A stretch of 64,000 nucleotides of DNA from Siderastrea siderea (Eukaryota; Cnidaria; Anthozoa; Scleractinia; Rhizangiidae). The stretch lies in NCBI GenBank assembly GCA_964030785.1, contig OZ034975.1, positions 45,415,569 through 45,479,568 on the forward strand. Reading direction: 5' to 3'. Below, in pieces: positions 12,501-22,408 of this stretch; the stretch's first letter is position 1; each line of letters opens with the position of its first letter. The notes below the pieces were generated by a model. It was not told the DNA's origin, searched no databases, and was given only the letters and a program-made list of their open reading frames with translations. The translations under genes were made by a program, and so were the position numbers.

Positions 12501-13690
12501 CATGCAACGAGGCTATCGATCATTGTCCTTTTTTTTTCGGAAATAAGGTATGCCTTAAACTTCTCTTAACAGAAAACGTTTCTTTATTTTTCTAGTGCGT
12601 TTGCATATTTTTCTCTCCTTTCCTTTTTGGTTTTTTGGTTTATATGATTCTGATCAGAAATGGAATCGGCAGAACCGAATTTACCAAATGTAAATGTATG
12701 ACAGGTGCACGGATGCAAACAAGAAATATTTAGAATGGTTCATTTCCTGTTATAATCAAAAAAATAAATGAAAGCTTTCTTTCCCTTTAAATTTCACTTT
12801 TCAAGTTTGTTATCGCTTGTCATTGTATGACGTCAATCTAATTTTTTTTTGGCTATTTTTATTTAACCCGCCGTATAGGGATATTTTTGAAGATTATTAT
12901 TATTTTTTGTTTGTTTTTTGTTTTGTTTTGCTTTTGGTTGTCGTTGTCGTTTTTTTTTTGTTAATTTGGAAAATAAACGGATTTCCACTTAGAATTTAGC
13001 TGGATGGATAATATTTGCAGACTAAAATGTGATAAGAGAGTGAGAGATTTAACCTCTAAAATTTGTCACTATCAAAATACTATCTCGTTGCTAAGCAACA
13101 AGGGACACGCTTAGCGATCGAAAGGAGTAGAAATTTTGATTATCAACATGACCATATTTTATATTTGGCAGGGTACAAGTTCAGGGCTAAAACATCAAGT
13201 ACTATGTTTCATTTAACTTAGTAAAGAAAATAAAAGAAACAAATGTTTACCTTGACCATCCAAACGCAGGCAATAGAGCCACTAACAGCGCATGCGCCCA
13301 GATATACATCAAAACCACTTTCGCTCTCGGAAACGTAAGAAGTGCGTGATGGTTTAATGGATACACAATCGCTAGACATCTATCCATACTGATAGCGGCG
13401 AGTGTTAACATTGAGGTGATACAAAATAAAGAGTTAGTCACCCCACTTATGACGCACAAGGTGTCTCCAAATATCCACCTCTCTAGAAAAGCTGATGTGG
13501 CTATCAACGGCATTCCGAAAATTGATTGCAAAAGGTCTGCTACCGCGAGATTCGCCAGAAACATCCCCGTGACATCGTGTAATGGACGATAACGTATTAT
13601 TACGAACAACGTAAGAAAATTTCCAACCGACCCGATAAAAGCGATAACGACCATAATGGCGCCTGTTACTGTGGAGATGTCGATCAACAT
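9565..13690 (-). CDS. Class A (rhodopsin-like) GPCR, copy A
   Basis: Complete gene on the minus strand: exons 13690-13251, 11450-10338 and 9847-9565, joined in matching phases, 611 codons. Exon 1 has a very short extracellular N-terminus and TM1-4: GN at residues 23-24, LANLAVAD (D52, position 2.50), C79 (3.25), and DRC at 103-105 where most receptors have DRY. Exon 2 carries loop 2 (C157), TM5 (P179, Y187) and a third intracellular loop of about 320 residues. Exon 3 has TM6 (CWLP 537-540), TM7 (NPFIY 576-580) and a short tail. Position 3.32 is Asn86, not the Asp of amine receptors, and 7.43 is Met570, not the retinal Lys of opsins. The ligand is unknown; this is a plasma-membrane receptor. 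Its sister gene lies 1.7 kb upstream (its stop is at 15419). Confidence 0.9.
10204..10230. repeat. Poly-C tract in intron 2 of GPCR copy A
   Basis: A run of more than ten C residues followed by ACCCCACC, within the 490-base intron between 9847 and 10338. Such tracts are length-variable and error-prone in assembly. Confidence 0.7.
11451..13250 (-). other. Intron 1 of GPCR copy A
   Basis: 1.8-kb intron bounded on the minus strand by donor GTAAAC (13250) and acceptor TTACAG (11451). It contains a TG microsatellite at about 12249-12271 and T-rich runs at 12840-12960. No nested gene is evident. Confidence 0.6.
12249..12271. repeat. (TG)n microsatellite
   Basis: About eleven uninterrupted TG dinucleotides inside intron 1 of GPCR copy A. 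Confidence 0.9.
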
Positions 13691-15418
13691 GGTACATGGT
13701 ATAGCTAGTTATTCCATTGATTCCCGTGTGTTACAGTTTTTCATAACATTGTTTTGCAGGTAATAAGGCTTGTTATTGCATGCGTGTGCTCAACGTCTTT
13801 AGTCAACATAAGTTCAAACGTTCATAAGTTCGACAGTTTTAAGCGGCACAGTCTTTCTCATACAGTAGCGCAAAATATTTCTTGTTTCCCCAACGATTTC
13901 TAAGCAAAAAATATGATCAGTGTCTTCAACACTTGCAGTTTTACAATAAAATCTAAATAGTTCGGTGACTTTACGTGCCCGGTGACAACTCCACGTAAGC
14001 AGTTTTCAGATATACATGTGACCCTCGTAAAATCCACTCCTTCCTTTTAACCGATTTGCCGGTAAATGAGAAATGGTTCTGTATACAAAGGTCCCGGTTT
14101 CGTCCAAAATGGCAAACAAATGGGCCTCACACAGTGAAATTTCCTCCTGGTTGTGAATCAGGCTGGGAATGTTTATGTGACAAATTAAAAAGCGTTTCGA
14201 GCTTTATTGGGAACCTACAGCAGCTGTTTCCGTTCAATTTTTTTTTTCGTTTTCCATCTATGAAAATATATATTCACTTCACTTATTTTCGTATATCTTT
14301 GAAATCGTAACTCTTGATAAAACATCCAATAACGCAGCAAAGACAAACGTGTAAGAGCTTTTGAAATTGCTGGACAAATTGCCTTTCCAAATAAGGTTTA
14401 TTTTTGATGGAGGTTAACTTGACTAATTTTCGTCATGAAGAAAGTTAATTTCCCTTTCAACTTAAATTAATTGACACCCTTCTTGCAGAGTCTTCTGAAC
14501 CGTTCGCACATGTCAAATTTTCATTTATTTTCCAAATGTCTTCTTAAAGATTGCACCTCACAGGTGCATGTGCTTGTTTTGAGTTCTTGCCATATTTTTT
14601 CAAAGCTTTCCAATCTTTAAAAGCGTCGTACTGTCTCGGACACTGAAGAACCTTTGTCAAGGATCAAAACACAATAAATTATTCAAAGAGGTAAATTTTA
14701 TCTCAGTTTTCGGTGGATTACAAATAGATTACCCATTTCAATGTGCTTGCCATGTGTGGCTTTTGAATATGTTTTGGTTTCTAAATATGAACTCGTTTGC
14801 CATTATGATTTTTTTTATATAGACAATAATCCATAGGTCCTTTTCTCAGCTCCTGCTAGACCCTTCTCGGGGATCGACATCTCACTTCTTCGAGTAATTT
14901 CAAAACATATTCAAACATACAAGTCATGAGAGTATAGAGAATGATCACTAAAGCAAACTGCCTACATGTTTAAACGTCTTCTCCCGACTACTACAATAAG
15001 ACATATATCGAGGGCAGTGAGGAAAGTTTGTTGGTTTATGTTAGGTTTTAAAGGGCTAATAGTGGCTCTGCTCACAGGGTTTTGTTGTGGTTGTTGTTGT
15101 CATAATTATTACTTTTTACAAGCACTTTTTGCACAAAGATGAATTGCGGTCAAAATATTAATCTAGAAAAGGAAACAAACACAACAGGAACTGAATAGAC
15201 AGGCTTCTGCTTAGACATTTACTGATGAAAAACAAAAACACTAGCGTATGTTTTGGTTGAAGATCAGTTTTTGCAACATTAAACCAGATTTCCTCTTAGT
15301 TTAGTTGGTTCTCTCTGGGAAAATGAGGTGAAATCAGAGGGACAGTCTTGTGTGCATGCCAGATGAAAGTAGCTCCACGTAGGACTCATGTAGGACATAT
15401 AGTATAACAGGTATAAAG
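13691..15418. other. Spacer between the two GPCR genes
   Basis: 1.7 kb holding the presumed promoter of copy A and the 3' end of copy B. I see no repeat shared with other parts of the window and no further exon. A G/T run sits near 15080-15100. Confidence 0.5.
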
Positions 15419-18400
15419 TTAATGCGAAGGCGTATTCACATTTCCAGGGTGACTTGAACGACGAAAACATGGCAGCACTCGCTTAAACGCTTTCCTGAAC
15501 TTCCGGTAGGTCAAAGTGTAAATAAATGGGTTACAGCCGCTGTTCAGCATGGCCAGGGTCGTGGTGACAATGAAGAAATTGTCGGGGAATGGGCACGAGC
15601 CTTTTGTAAAGGTTAAACACAAAGCTCCCACGAAGTGAGGCAGCCAACACAGGACAAATGTCCCGTTGACGACAAGAAGGATCAGCGCAACTTTCATCTC
15701 CTTCCTAGGGGAAACAACAACAGAAAAAGAAATTCACAATCAAAGAGCTAGTTTGCTTATCGTTTTCGGAATTTAGCGTTTGTCACGAACGCTTTCCATT
15801 CGACCAAACATTCCGGTTTGGATTTCAAAAAAGTGCAAGCCGCGAATGGAACAGTACTTTCTGGTTGGCTGTTTTCGAACTGGAAAACAAACCTGTTCCA
15901 TTCACAAAATTCCACCCCAACCAAAATATCACAAACAACTTACGCCGCATAAACTGGGTCTATAGAGGAGTTGAAGAAAGGAACGTAATTTCACGGTTTT
16001 TCCGAAATTCCAGAACGATGGGACGACCCCACAACGTGTGCCTAAAATTTTGAGGGATTTTTTCTCCAAAATTTCGAATTGTTCGATTGAGTCCGCTTCC
16101 GGAATTTCAGGAATGGAATGGAAAGTGCTCTGAGTCTGCTGAGGACCACTCCCGTTCTTAGAAGGAGGGCCTGGCCATGAGGACCAGTAGCAAGTGATTC
16201 CTAAAAGTTTTCATCTCATTGTTAAACAACTGAACTTACGTACTTGGTCTATAGTTATTGACTATTAACAGAAACTTTGATTTTCTGGTGTCATTTTGGT
16301 TAACTTAAAGTAAACCGTATGGAAAGAGATTTGTGATCACCTTCGGCTCGCGTTTTGCAGAAATTTTCTTGGGACTCTCTCCTCTCCAGAGGCTGAATTT
16401 GGTGAATGGAGACGCCGAAGTGGAGAGTTACGCCAGCAATCACGTCACTCCGCTGATTCTTTCCTCCTCAAACCCGCAAAGTCGGAAAAGGTCGGGATGT
16501 TTTAATAACGTTTTACCATGCTAACACAATATAGCGGATCTCAAATTTTAAATTTTGCCTTTTCTCAGCAATTTCTCGTCTTACCTTCTGTGGTGTCTAT
16601 CCCCAATGCTTCGCTCGGCCATGTGCTGACGTACTCGAGCTAAGCAACAAGTCAATTTACTCAATCTGATTGGAGAGTCCACATGGTCCAGCTTCTCCTC
16701 TTCCTCTGGTATCACCATCAATTCCCTTTGCCGTGGCTTTGACTCTGTCCAGCCATTCATTGGTGAGTCAGCTACTACGGGACTTACATGGGACTTCCTG
16801 AATTTACTCCAGGAATTAGTGAATGCTCTTGCAGAATAATTCTGCGGTGCAACTTGTTTTCCCGTTAGAACCGAGTTTTTAGGATTTTCTGGGAGAATCA
16901 CTAAAACAGAAGGACTGATTGTACTCGAGCCGTTAGCGCTAAAGTATGCACAGTCCTTACGGGAAGGATCATCCTTTTCTATTGCAGATAATGTGCTAGG
17001 AATTGTTGAGTCAACCATGGGATTTCTTCGGGACATCCCGTTCGTATCTGAGTGGCTAGCGCTAGAGCTCGGGCAGTCCTTGCGGGATACATCATCTTCT
17101 TTTACAGTTGATGTGTTAGGAAGTACTGAGACAACCATAGGCTTACTTCGGGATATCCCGAGCATACCCAAGAGGCTGAGGCTCATACTTGCTTTTGACT
17201 TTCTCGGGACGTTTCCACGTTTGTCGCGAACTCGTGTCTGATCGATAACATCTCTTGAAAGACCTTCAGCGGCTGTTGTTTCACTCTCTCTGCATTGAAT
17301 GATGGTTGCCTCAGAAATATTTGATTCTAATTTATCACTATTATTTTTATCTTCTGCGATAAAACCGAGGTTTTCTTTGGCATTTCTTGGATTTTTCCCG
17401 TCGCCCACCGCTGCCCCACTTGCATCCGGGATCTGCTCCGCTTCGCTGATCCTTCCAACCGCTGTGGCCGGTTTATCACGTGCTTGGTGAAAAGCGACTT
17501 TCATGATACCTGTGTAGCACGTGACTGTAACAATCAGGGGTGCCATAAAACATATGAACCACACAAATATAGTGTAGGCTTTGTCATATTCCCACTGGAC
17601 GGTGCAGATGAACTCGTACGGCAAGTAAACATACCTAAAAAGAAAACGAAGCGCATGTTACTTCCGCAATCACAGCACGAAAAACTGCCTTGGTATCCAT
17701 GGCCGCTTATGGTTTCCCATGGATACCCAAAGGCCACATTTTCCAAGCATTTGTCAACGATCAAAGGGCTGGGGTGCAATGGCCACCATTGATTTTAGTG
17801 AAATGTGTGTTCAGTTGACCTTATTTAAGGTAGATGCGGTAAATTGTTGCTATAAAATGTGGACAGAAATTTGCGTTTCCTTGGTTTTGCTTCACTGTGC
17901 TCTTTATTTGGTTAGAAAAAAACTCGCGCCACTTTCTAAACGACCGATATTAAAATCAAAACCATTCTCTGATGTGCCTCAAATACAGATAAAAATAAGT
18001 TGATTTAGGCTTCGCTATAATTTAAACGAGCAGCCTTGTTGTGTAATGGAATAAAACATCCTATTATTTAAAAAAAATAATGATAATAATAATAATAATA
18101 ATTTAAAAGAGCAAACTTGGAAAATTTTTTTGGTAACAAAAAGCATTAGTTACAATAACACATTATAAGCATATAGTCATGATTTCGAGCAGATCATTTT
18201 TTTCCCATAATTTGCCAGTCAACCGCTTCGTCTGGTAACCCAAACTCTTTGCCGAGGATTATGGCATCGGAAAATTTAAAGCAACTAAGGTTACTGAAGA
18301 AACATTTGGTAATCCCATTAAAACTTATAATCAAAGATTAATTGGCAAGAAATGAAAGCCGCGAAAAATTTAGTGTACGCGACGATTTTATTTATTACAA

Positions 18401-18997
18401 AGCTTGTCGACATTTTTTTAAGAAATTAATTGTTAACTAGTTTATCACGTGTTTCAGGTTAGGGGGACTGTGCTTTACGGATGATCTGTTTCAATTTTTT
18501 AAATTCATTTTAATGGGGTAATGACGAATAATAAAATATTTCAATTGAACGACTTACCTTGACCATCCAAACACGGGCAGAAGAGCGACAACCAATGCCT
18601 GTAGCCAGATGCACAGTAACACCAACTTTGCTCTTTTGATGGTAAGCCAGATTTGATACTCGAAGGGGTGGACTATCGCCAGGTATCTATCAACTGACAC
18701 AGCAGTGAGCGTCAGCACTGAGGTGATACAGAACAGCGAGTTACTCATTCCACTTAACGTGCACAAAGTGTCTCCAAATATCCACTCTTCCTGGAACGCT
18801 GAAGTCGCTATCAAAGGCATCCCGATAATCGATTGAAGAAGATCAGCGGCCGCGAGATTCGCGAGAAACATGCCTGTGACATCACGTAACGGATCGTAAC
18901 GAATAAACACGAACAGAGTCAGCAAGTTTCCTACAACACCGGTAAGAATTATTCCGATTACGGTTGGACCTGTCAAAAACGCAATATCAACCGGCAT
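15419..18997 (-). CDS. Class A (rhodopsin-like) GPCR, copy B
   Basis: Complete minus-strand gene: exons 18997-18558, 17634-16585 and 15704-15419, 591 codons. The first exon is 440 bases, exactly as in copy A, and both introns fall at the same residues and phase, so the two genes arose by tandem duplication. Motifs: N24, D52, C79, canonical DRY at 103-105, Asn86 at 3.32, loop-2 Cys in FICTVQW, CWLPHF in TM6, NSGCNPFIY in TM7 with Met at 7.43. The transmembrane parts and TM7-helix 8 (TLTYRKFRKAF) are close to copy A. The roughly 300-residue third intracellular loop is largely different and contains a 40-residue tandem repeat. It lacks the amine Asp and the opsin Lys. The ligand is unknown, and signalling through a G protein is inferred from the family. 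Confidence 0.9.
15780..16135. mobile_element. Possible short inverted-repeat element in a GPCR intron
   Basis: Lies in intron 2 of GPCR copy B. The left edge has AACGCTTTCCATTCGACC and the right edge GGAATGGAATGGAAAGTGCT, an imperfect inverted pair. The interior is rich in TTCCA/TGGAA words. No target-site duplication was identified. Confidence 0.3.
18078..18103. repeat. (AAT)n microsatellite
   Basis: Run of TGATAATAATAATAATAATAAT in intron 1 of GPCR copy B. Confidence 0.8.
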
Positions 18998-19778
18998 CGT
19001 ATATACGGACCCTTATTGCACGGTTGGTAATTAGAAACGGATTTTCATCACATCGGAAATCGTGCAAAGAGGTTATTTTCGTGAGTTAAGTCCGCGAGAT
19101 GTTTGTTTTAGTCATTTATGCCCTCCTTGTTCTGTTTCTTATTCCACGGTCATTGTCACATCGGTCGGCTTGATTCGATGGTTTCCTTGGACAAGATGAA
19201 GATGTTGGTTAAAGAGGTTAAACTGCAAGAAAAAAGTGGACGTCAACACTGAACCGCACTAACCATTTTGTTGTTTAATTCCTCAAAAACTGTGCTTCTT
19301 GGTCACCAGTTGACAGAACTTATTCGGAAAAAAAAAACAGTTGAGTCAAGAGAATCATGGAGTTTACCAAGTAACAGACTCGGAAGCCAACGAGAAGTGA
19401 ATTTTCCTGAATCGTCAGCTGTTATCAAACGAGTTCAGTTTTACTTTAATGTTAATTTGCTCTACAAAAAAAAGAGAACGCTTCCTTTCCTTTCTTTTTT
19501 TCCAGCGACTAAAACGTCATGGATTGAATAGCGCCTTTTTACCGTGGATGAGGTTCCGTGGCATTGTTGACTACCTTTTTACAGAACAATCCTTCCTAAT
19601 CGCTTCTTCATTATGACTTTGAAGTTTTCAGCTGCAGCGTCAGTCCAAATTTCCGTAGTCTGTGAAAGCGGGCGGCTGTACACAGGCTAAATTTCCGTTC
19701 CATGTTCGTCAATGATGCAAAGGGTTAAATTCTACAACACATTCATTCACGTGTACTGAAGTTGAGCAGGAAAGCACA

Positions 19779-19989
19779 TTAACCCTTAAGCCCCAACATC
19801 AATATGCATAATCTCCTTAGTGTTCTCGATACATTTCTTATGGTACTAGTTGAGAGAATTTGCACAATCATCAAGACATTTCATGTTTGGTAATCATTTC
19901 CTTTATTCTCGTGACCTGTATGTTTGATCAAGTACTCATATTGTAAGGAGAAATTAGATGCTTGCCACTATTGGGGCTCAAAGGTTTAA
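19779..19989 (-). mobile_element. TTAACCC-ended short element, copy 2
   Basis: Left edge TTAACCCTTAAGCCCC, right edge GGGGCTCAAAGGTTTAAG, an imperfect terminal inverted repeat. The interior runs in the order GTACTAGTTGAGAGAATTTG, TTTCCTTTATTCTCGTGACC, ATTGTAAGGAGAAATTAGAT, the reverse of copy 1. About 210 bp, no coding capacity. Confidence 0.8.
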
Positions 19990-21279
19990 GAAAAAACCTG
20001 GTTGCTGATTTCTCCCACAAAGAACAACAACCAATTCGGAGAATATTTATAAGATATTTGTCTGACCATTTATGATCTTCAAATTAATTATATAGCATTG
20101 CATGCACTGGACGTAAGCTTTCGACTGACAAAGCCTTCGAAAATAAAGTATTCCCTGAAACAAACAGGACATTATGCACCTTGTAATTGGTTGAAACCGT
20201 TTCCGACAACTCTTTAGAAACATAAGTTTTTGTGTGTGCTTAATCTATGTTTCTATAAGTTACACAAACACCCGTTAAAGTTTCGAAGAATAATTACAAG
20301 CTAGCCTTTTCTCCTTGTTCTGGACTTTTTTCACTGGCATAAGCAAAATCATGCAATGGAAATAAGGAATTATTTTCGCGCATGGACAAACAGCCAGTAA
20401 TTTTGGCAAAACGTCTGGGAAAGTGACATGAATTTTTTGTATGTTTTAACTGATGTGTCGTTCGCGTTTACCGTTAGCTGAGTGTTAACTTTGTCATCGG
20501 CAAATTTAAAAAGGATAACTCGAGATAACAATAACATTAAAACTTATCCCATATCCAATCAACTAAATTAATTCAGAGCATTTTCTTTACTTTTTAACGT
20601 CAATTTATAACGTAATCCTGGATTTAAAGTATGACGCAAGCGCATCCTTAGTACGCGAGAACAGCACCCACGCAAAACAGCCTACAACAGCCTACACCAT
20701 TCTAGTCTTGGTAATCGTTGTAGTCAATACTCAAAGAAATCATAAAAATCCTTTTCCCAAAGCAAGTTTGTTTGGCTGATTTCTCCACGAAAAAGACAAT
20801 ACACATCTGCAAACTTCTGTCCATTTTTTCGTCGTCAAAGACGAAATGAAAGTTAGCTTCTCATTGAGAAACGGCGCTTGACATGATGTGAGTTGGTTGC
20901 GCGGGTGCGCGTTACGTCATAGTAAATATTCGCTGTCACTGACAAACGTTCACACTAAGGTTAACAGAATTTTTTCCTCTTCTTCAGACAAAACGAAAAT
21001 TTGTTCAAACCAAACCAATAATATAAACATGGCCGTTATGCTTCAAAACGGGAAAAACCTTTCAAAATGGCAGCCGTTTTGAAAAGCCCATGCACCATTT
21101 CGTCAAGCGTGATTCAGCTTTGTCTACAAACAATCCTTTTTTAAAGAAAAATAAATAACAATAAATAGCCTTTACTTTTACACGGTATGTGTTGAATCCA
21201 TAGGCCTGTGGGGCCCTGTAAATGAAACAAATATTTAAAAAAAATGTAAACTGAAATAACTAGTAAGAATCCTAACTGT

Positions 21280-21398
21280 CCGGAGGCGGACCAGTTGGCT
21301 ATCTACCGAAGAAACAACTCCAGCTAGTGGCCAGAGGGGGATTTGAACTCGGGGCGACCGAGTTGAAATCCAGCGCCCTAAACCACTCAGCATGCCCC
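21280..21398 (-). mobile_element. tRNA-derived SINE head
   Basis: On the minus strand the sequence starts GGGGCATGCTGAGTGGTTTA (A-box-like TGAGTGGTTTAGGG) and has a B-box-like GAGTTCAAATCC about 35 bases later, followed by CCTCTGGCCACTAGCTGGAG. The 3' side does not pair with the GGGGCAT start, so there is no acceptor stem and this is not a working tRNA gene. It is best read as the pol III promoter part of a SINE. Confidence 0.65.
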
Positions 21399-21942
21399 TA
21401 ATTACTCTTCTAAATTTTTTTCTCAGTGACTTTTTCTTTATCGATTACTTTCAACAGTTAAAATTTCCACTTTATAAAGATTTTTCTTGGCAACTGACCG
21501 CAAGACAAAGGACGACGGTAAACAGAAGCATCATTATAACATCATTATAACAAGACAATTTGGAAACCATTCGCCGAACATCCGGCTGCTCTGACCACGT
21601 CGAGGTTCGCATTTAGCGAGATGGATTGAGCCAAGAAAGCCAATCAAGTCTGACGACACAGACCTGACATTCGACCGTATCGTCAGAAAATTGCCTAAAG
21701 TGGTATTCACTACACTCAAATAAGGGTTTCTGGTGGTTTTATTGTTTAATATAATAAACTTCTCTATAACGGTTAATGGTGTGTACGTAGTCAAGTCTCT
21801 AAAAGTAAAAATATCGTCGCATCCTTTGTTTCTCTGTAAAACTATGTAGAAAAAAGATATTTTAAAGTGTTTTTCGGCGGCTTTCTCTCTTGCCTTGTTG
21901 AAATGACCAAGGAGAAACTATGAACACAAGCAGTACAGTGCC

Positions 21943-22119
21943 TACCCTGCTAGCAGAGGTTTTTTTATCTTGCCGCTTCTTTTTCGTAGTCTTTTTACTG
22001 CTGTCTTTACCGTTGTTGTTTTCTTTCTCCGCGGTGGAAGAAAACAACAACGGTGAAGACAGCCGTAAAAAGACTACGTAAGAGAAGCGGCAAGATAAAA
22101 AACCTCTGCTAGCAGGGCA
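21943..22119. mobile_element. 177-bp foldback element with 9-bp target duplication
   Basis: Almost the whole element is one inverted repeat. The left arm starts TACCCTGCTAGCAGAGG and the right arm ends CCTCTGCTAGCAGGGCA. The arms continue through TTTTTATCTTGCCGCTTCT, CGTAGTCTTTTTAC and CCGTTGTTGTTTTC, with a loop around TTCTCCGCGGTGG. TACAGTGCC is present on both sides (21934-21942 and 22120-22128). A 9-bp duplication is the size made by Mutator-like transposases; assignment to that group is inference. Confidence 0.85.
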
Positions 22120-22139
22120 TACAGTGCCAAGAACCAATC

Positions 22140-22280
22140 AGAACTTGAAACAATATCGTGCCGCCGCTGCCAAGCGCGGGAAAACACGCAACCAGTGAAG
22201 GCACTGAAGGCAAGGGAAATCGTGCAACCGCTACCAAGCGCGGGAAAACAGGCAACCAGCCGCAACCAGTCAAACCACGG
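22140..22280. repeat. GCGCGGGAAAA-type repeats, two copies
   Basis: Two diverged units, TGCCAAGCGCGGGAAAACAC (about 22169) and TACCAAGCGCGGGAAAACAG (about 22234), each followed by GCAACCAG. They belong to the family that forms the tandem array at 40430-40690. Confidence 0.7.
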
Positions 22281-22408
22281 GAACGTCACTTGAGTTAGTA
22301 TAAGTGGCTTCTCCTCATTTCGTTACCGATTGGACGTGATTGGCTGCAATCCATTATGCGATTGTTCACCGGCTTTGTTCTGAGCTCTGTGGAAGCCATT
22401 GCAAATTT

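Larger units (their letters stand above)
18998..22408. other. Intergenic region between GPCR copy B and PARL
   Basis: Contains a TTAACCC-type element (19779-19989), a tRNA-like SINE head (21280-21398), a 177-bp foldback element (21943-22119) and two GCGCGGGAAAA-type repeats (22140-22280). The rest shows no gene. The CpG-poor stretch 19000-19780 presumably includes the promoter of GPCR copy B. Confidence 0.5.

Noticed and set aside
9565..18997. Naming the receptors as opsins or as aminergic (dopamine/octopamine) receptors
   Set aside because: Met at 7.43 rules out retinal attachment, and Asn at 3.32 replaces the amine-binding Asp. General similarity of TM6-TM7 is not enough for a ligand call.
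21178..21230. Alternative last PARL exon using the acceptor at about 21220
   Set aside because: It would join in frame, but the exon at 22505-22409 encodes the conserved WYLKYGHHYLW C-terminus and is clearly the real one.
21325..21398. Functional tRNA gene (minus strand)
   Set aside because: A- and B-box-like sequences are present but the ends cannot form an acceptor stem, and extra SINE-like sequence follows.
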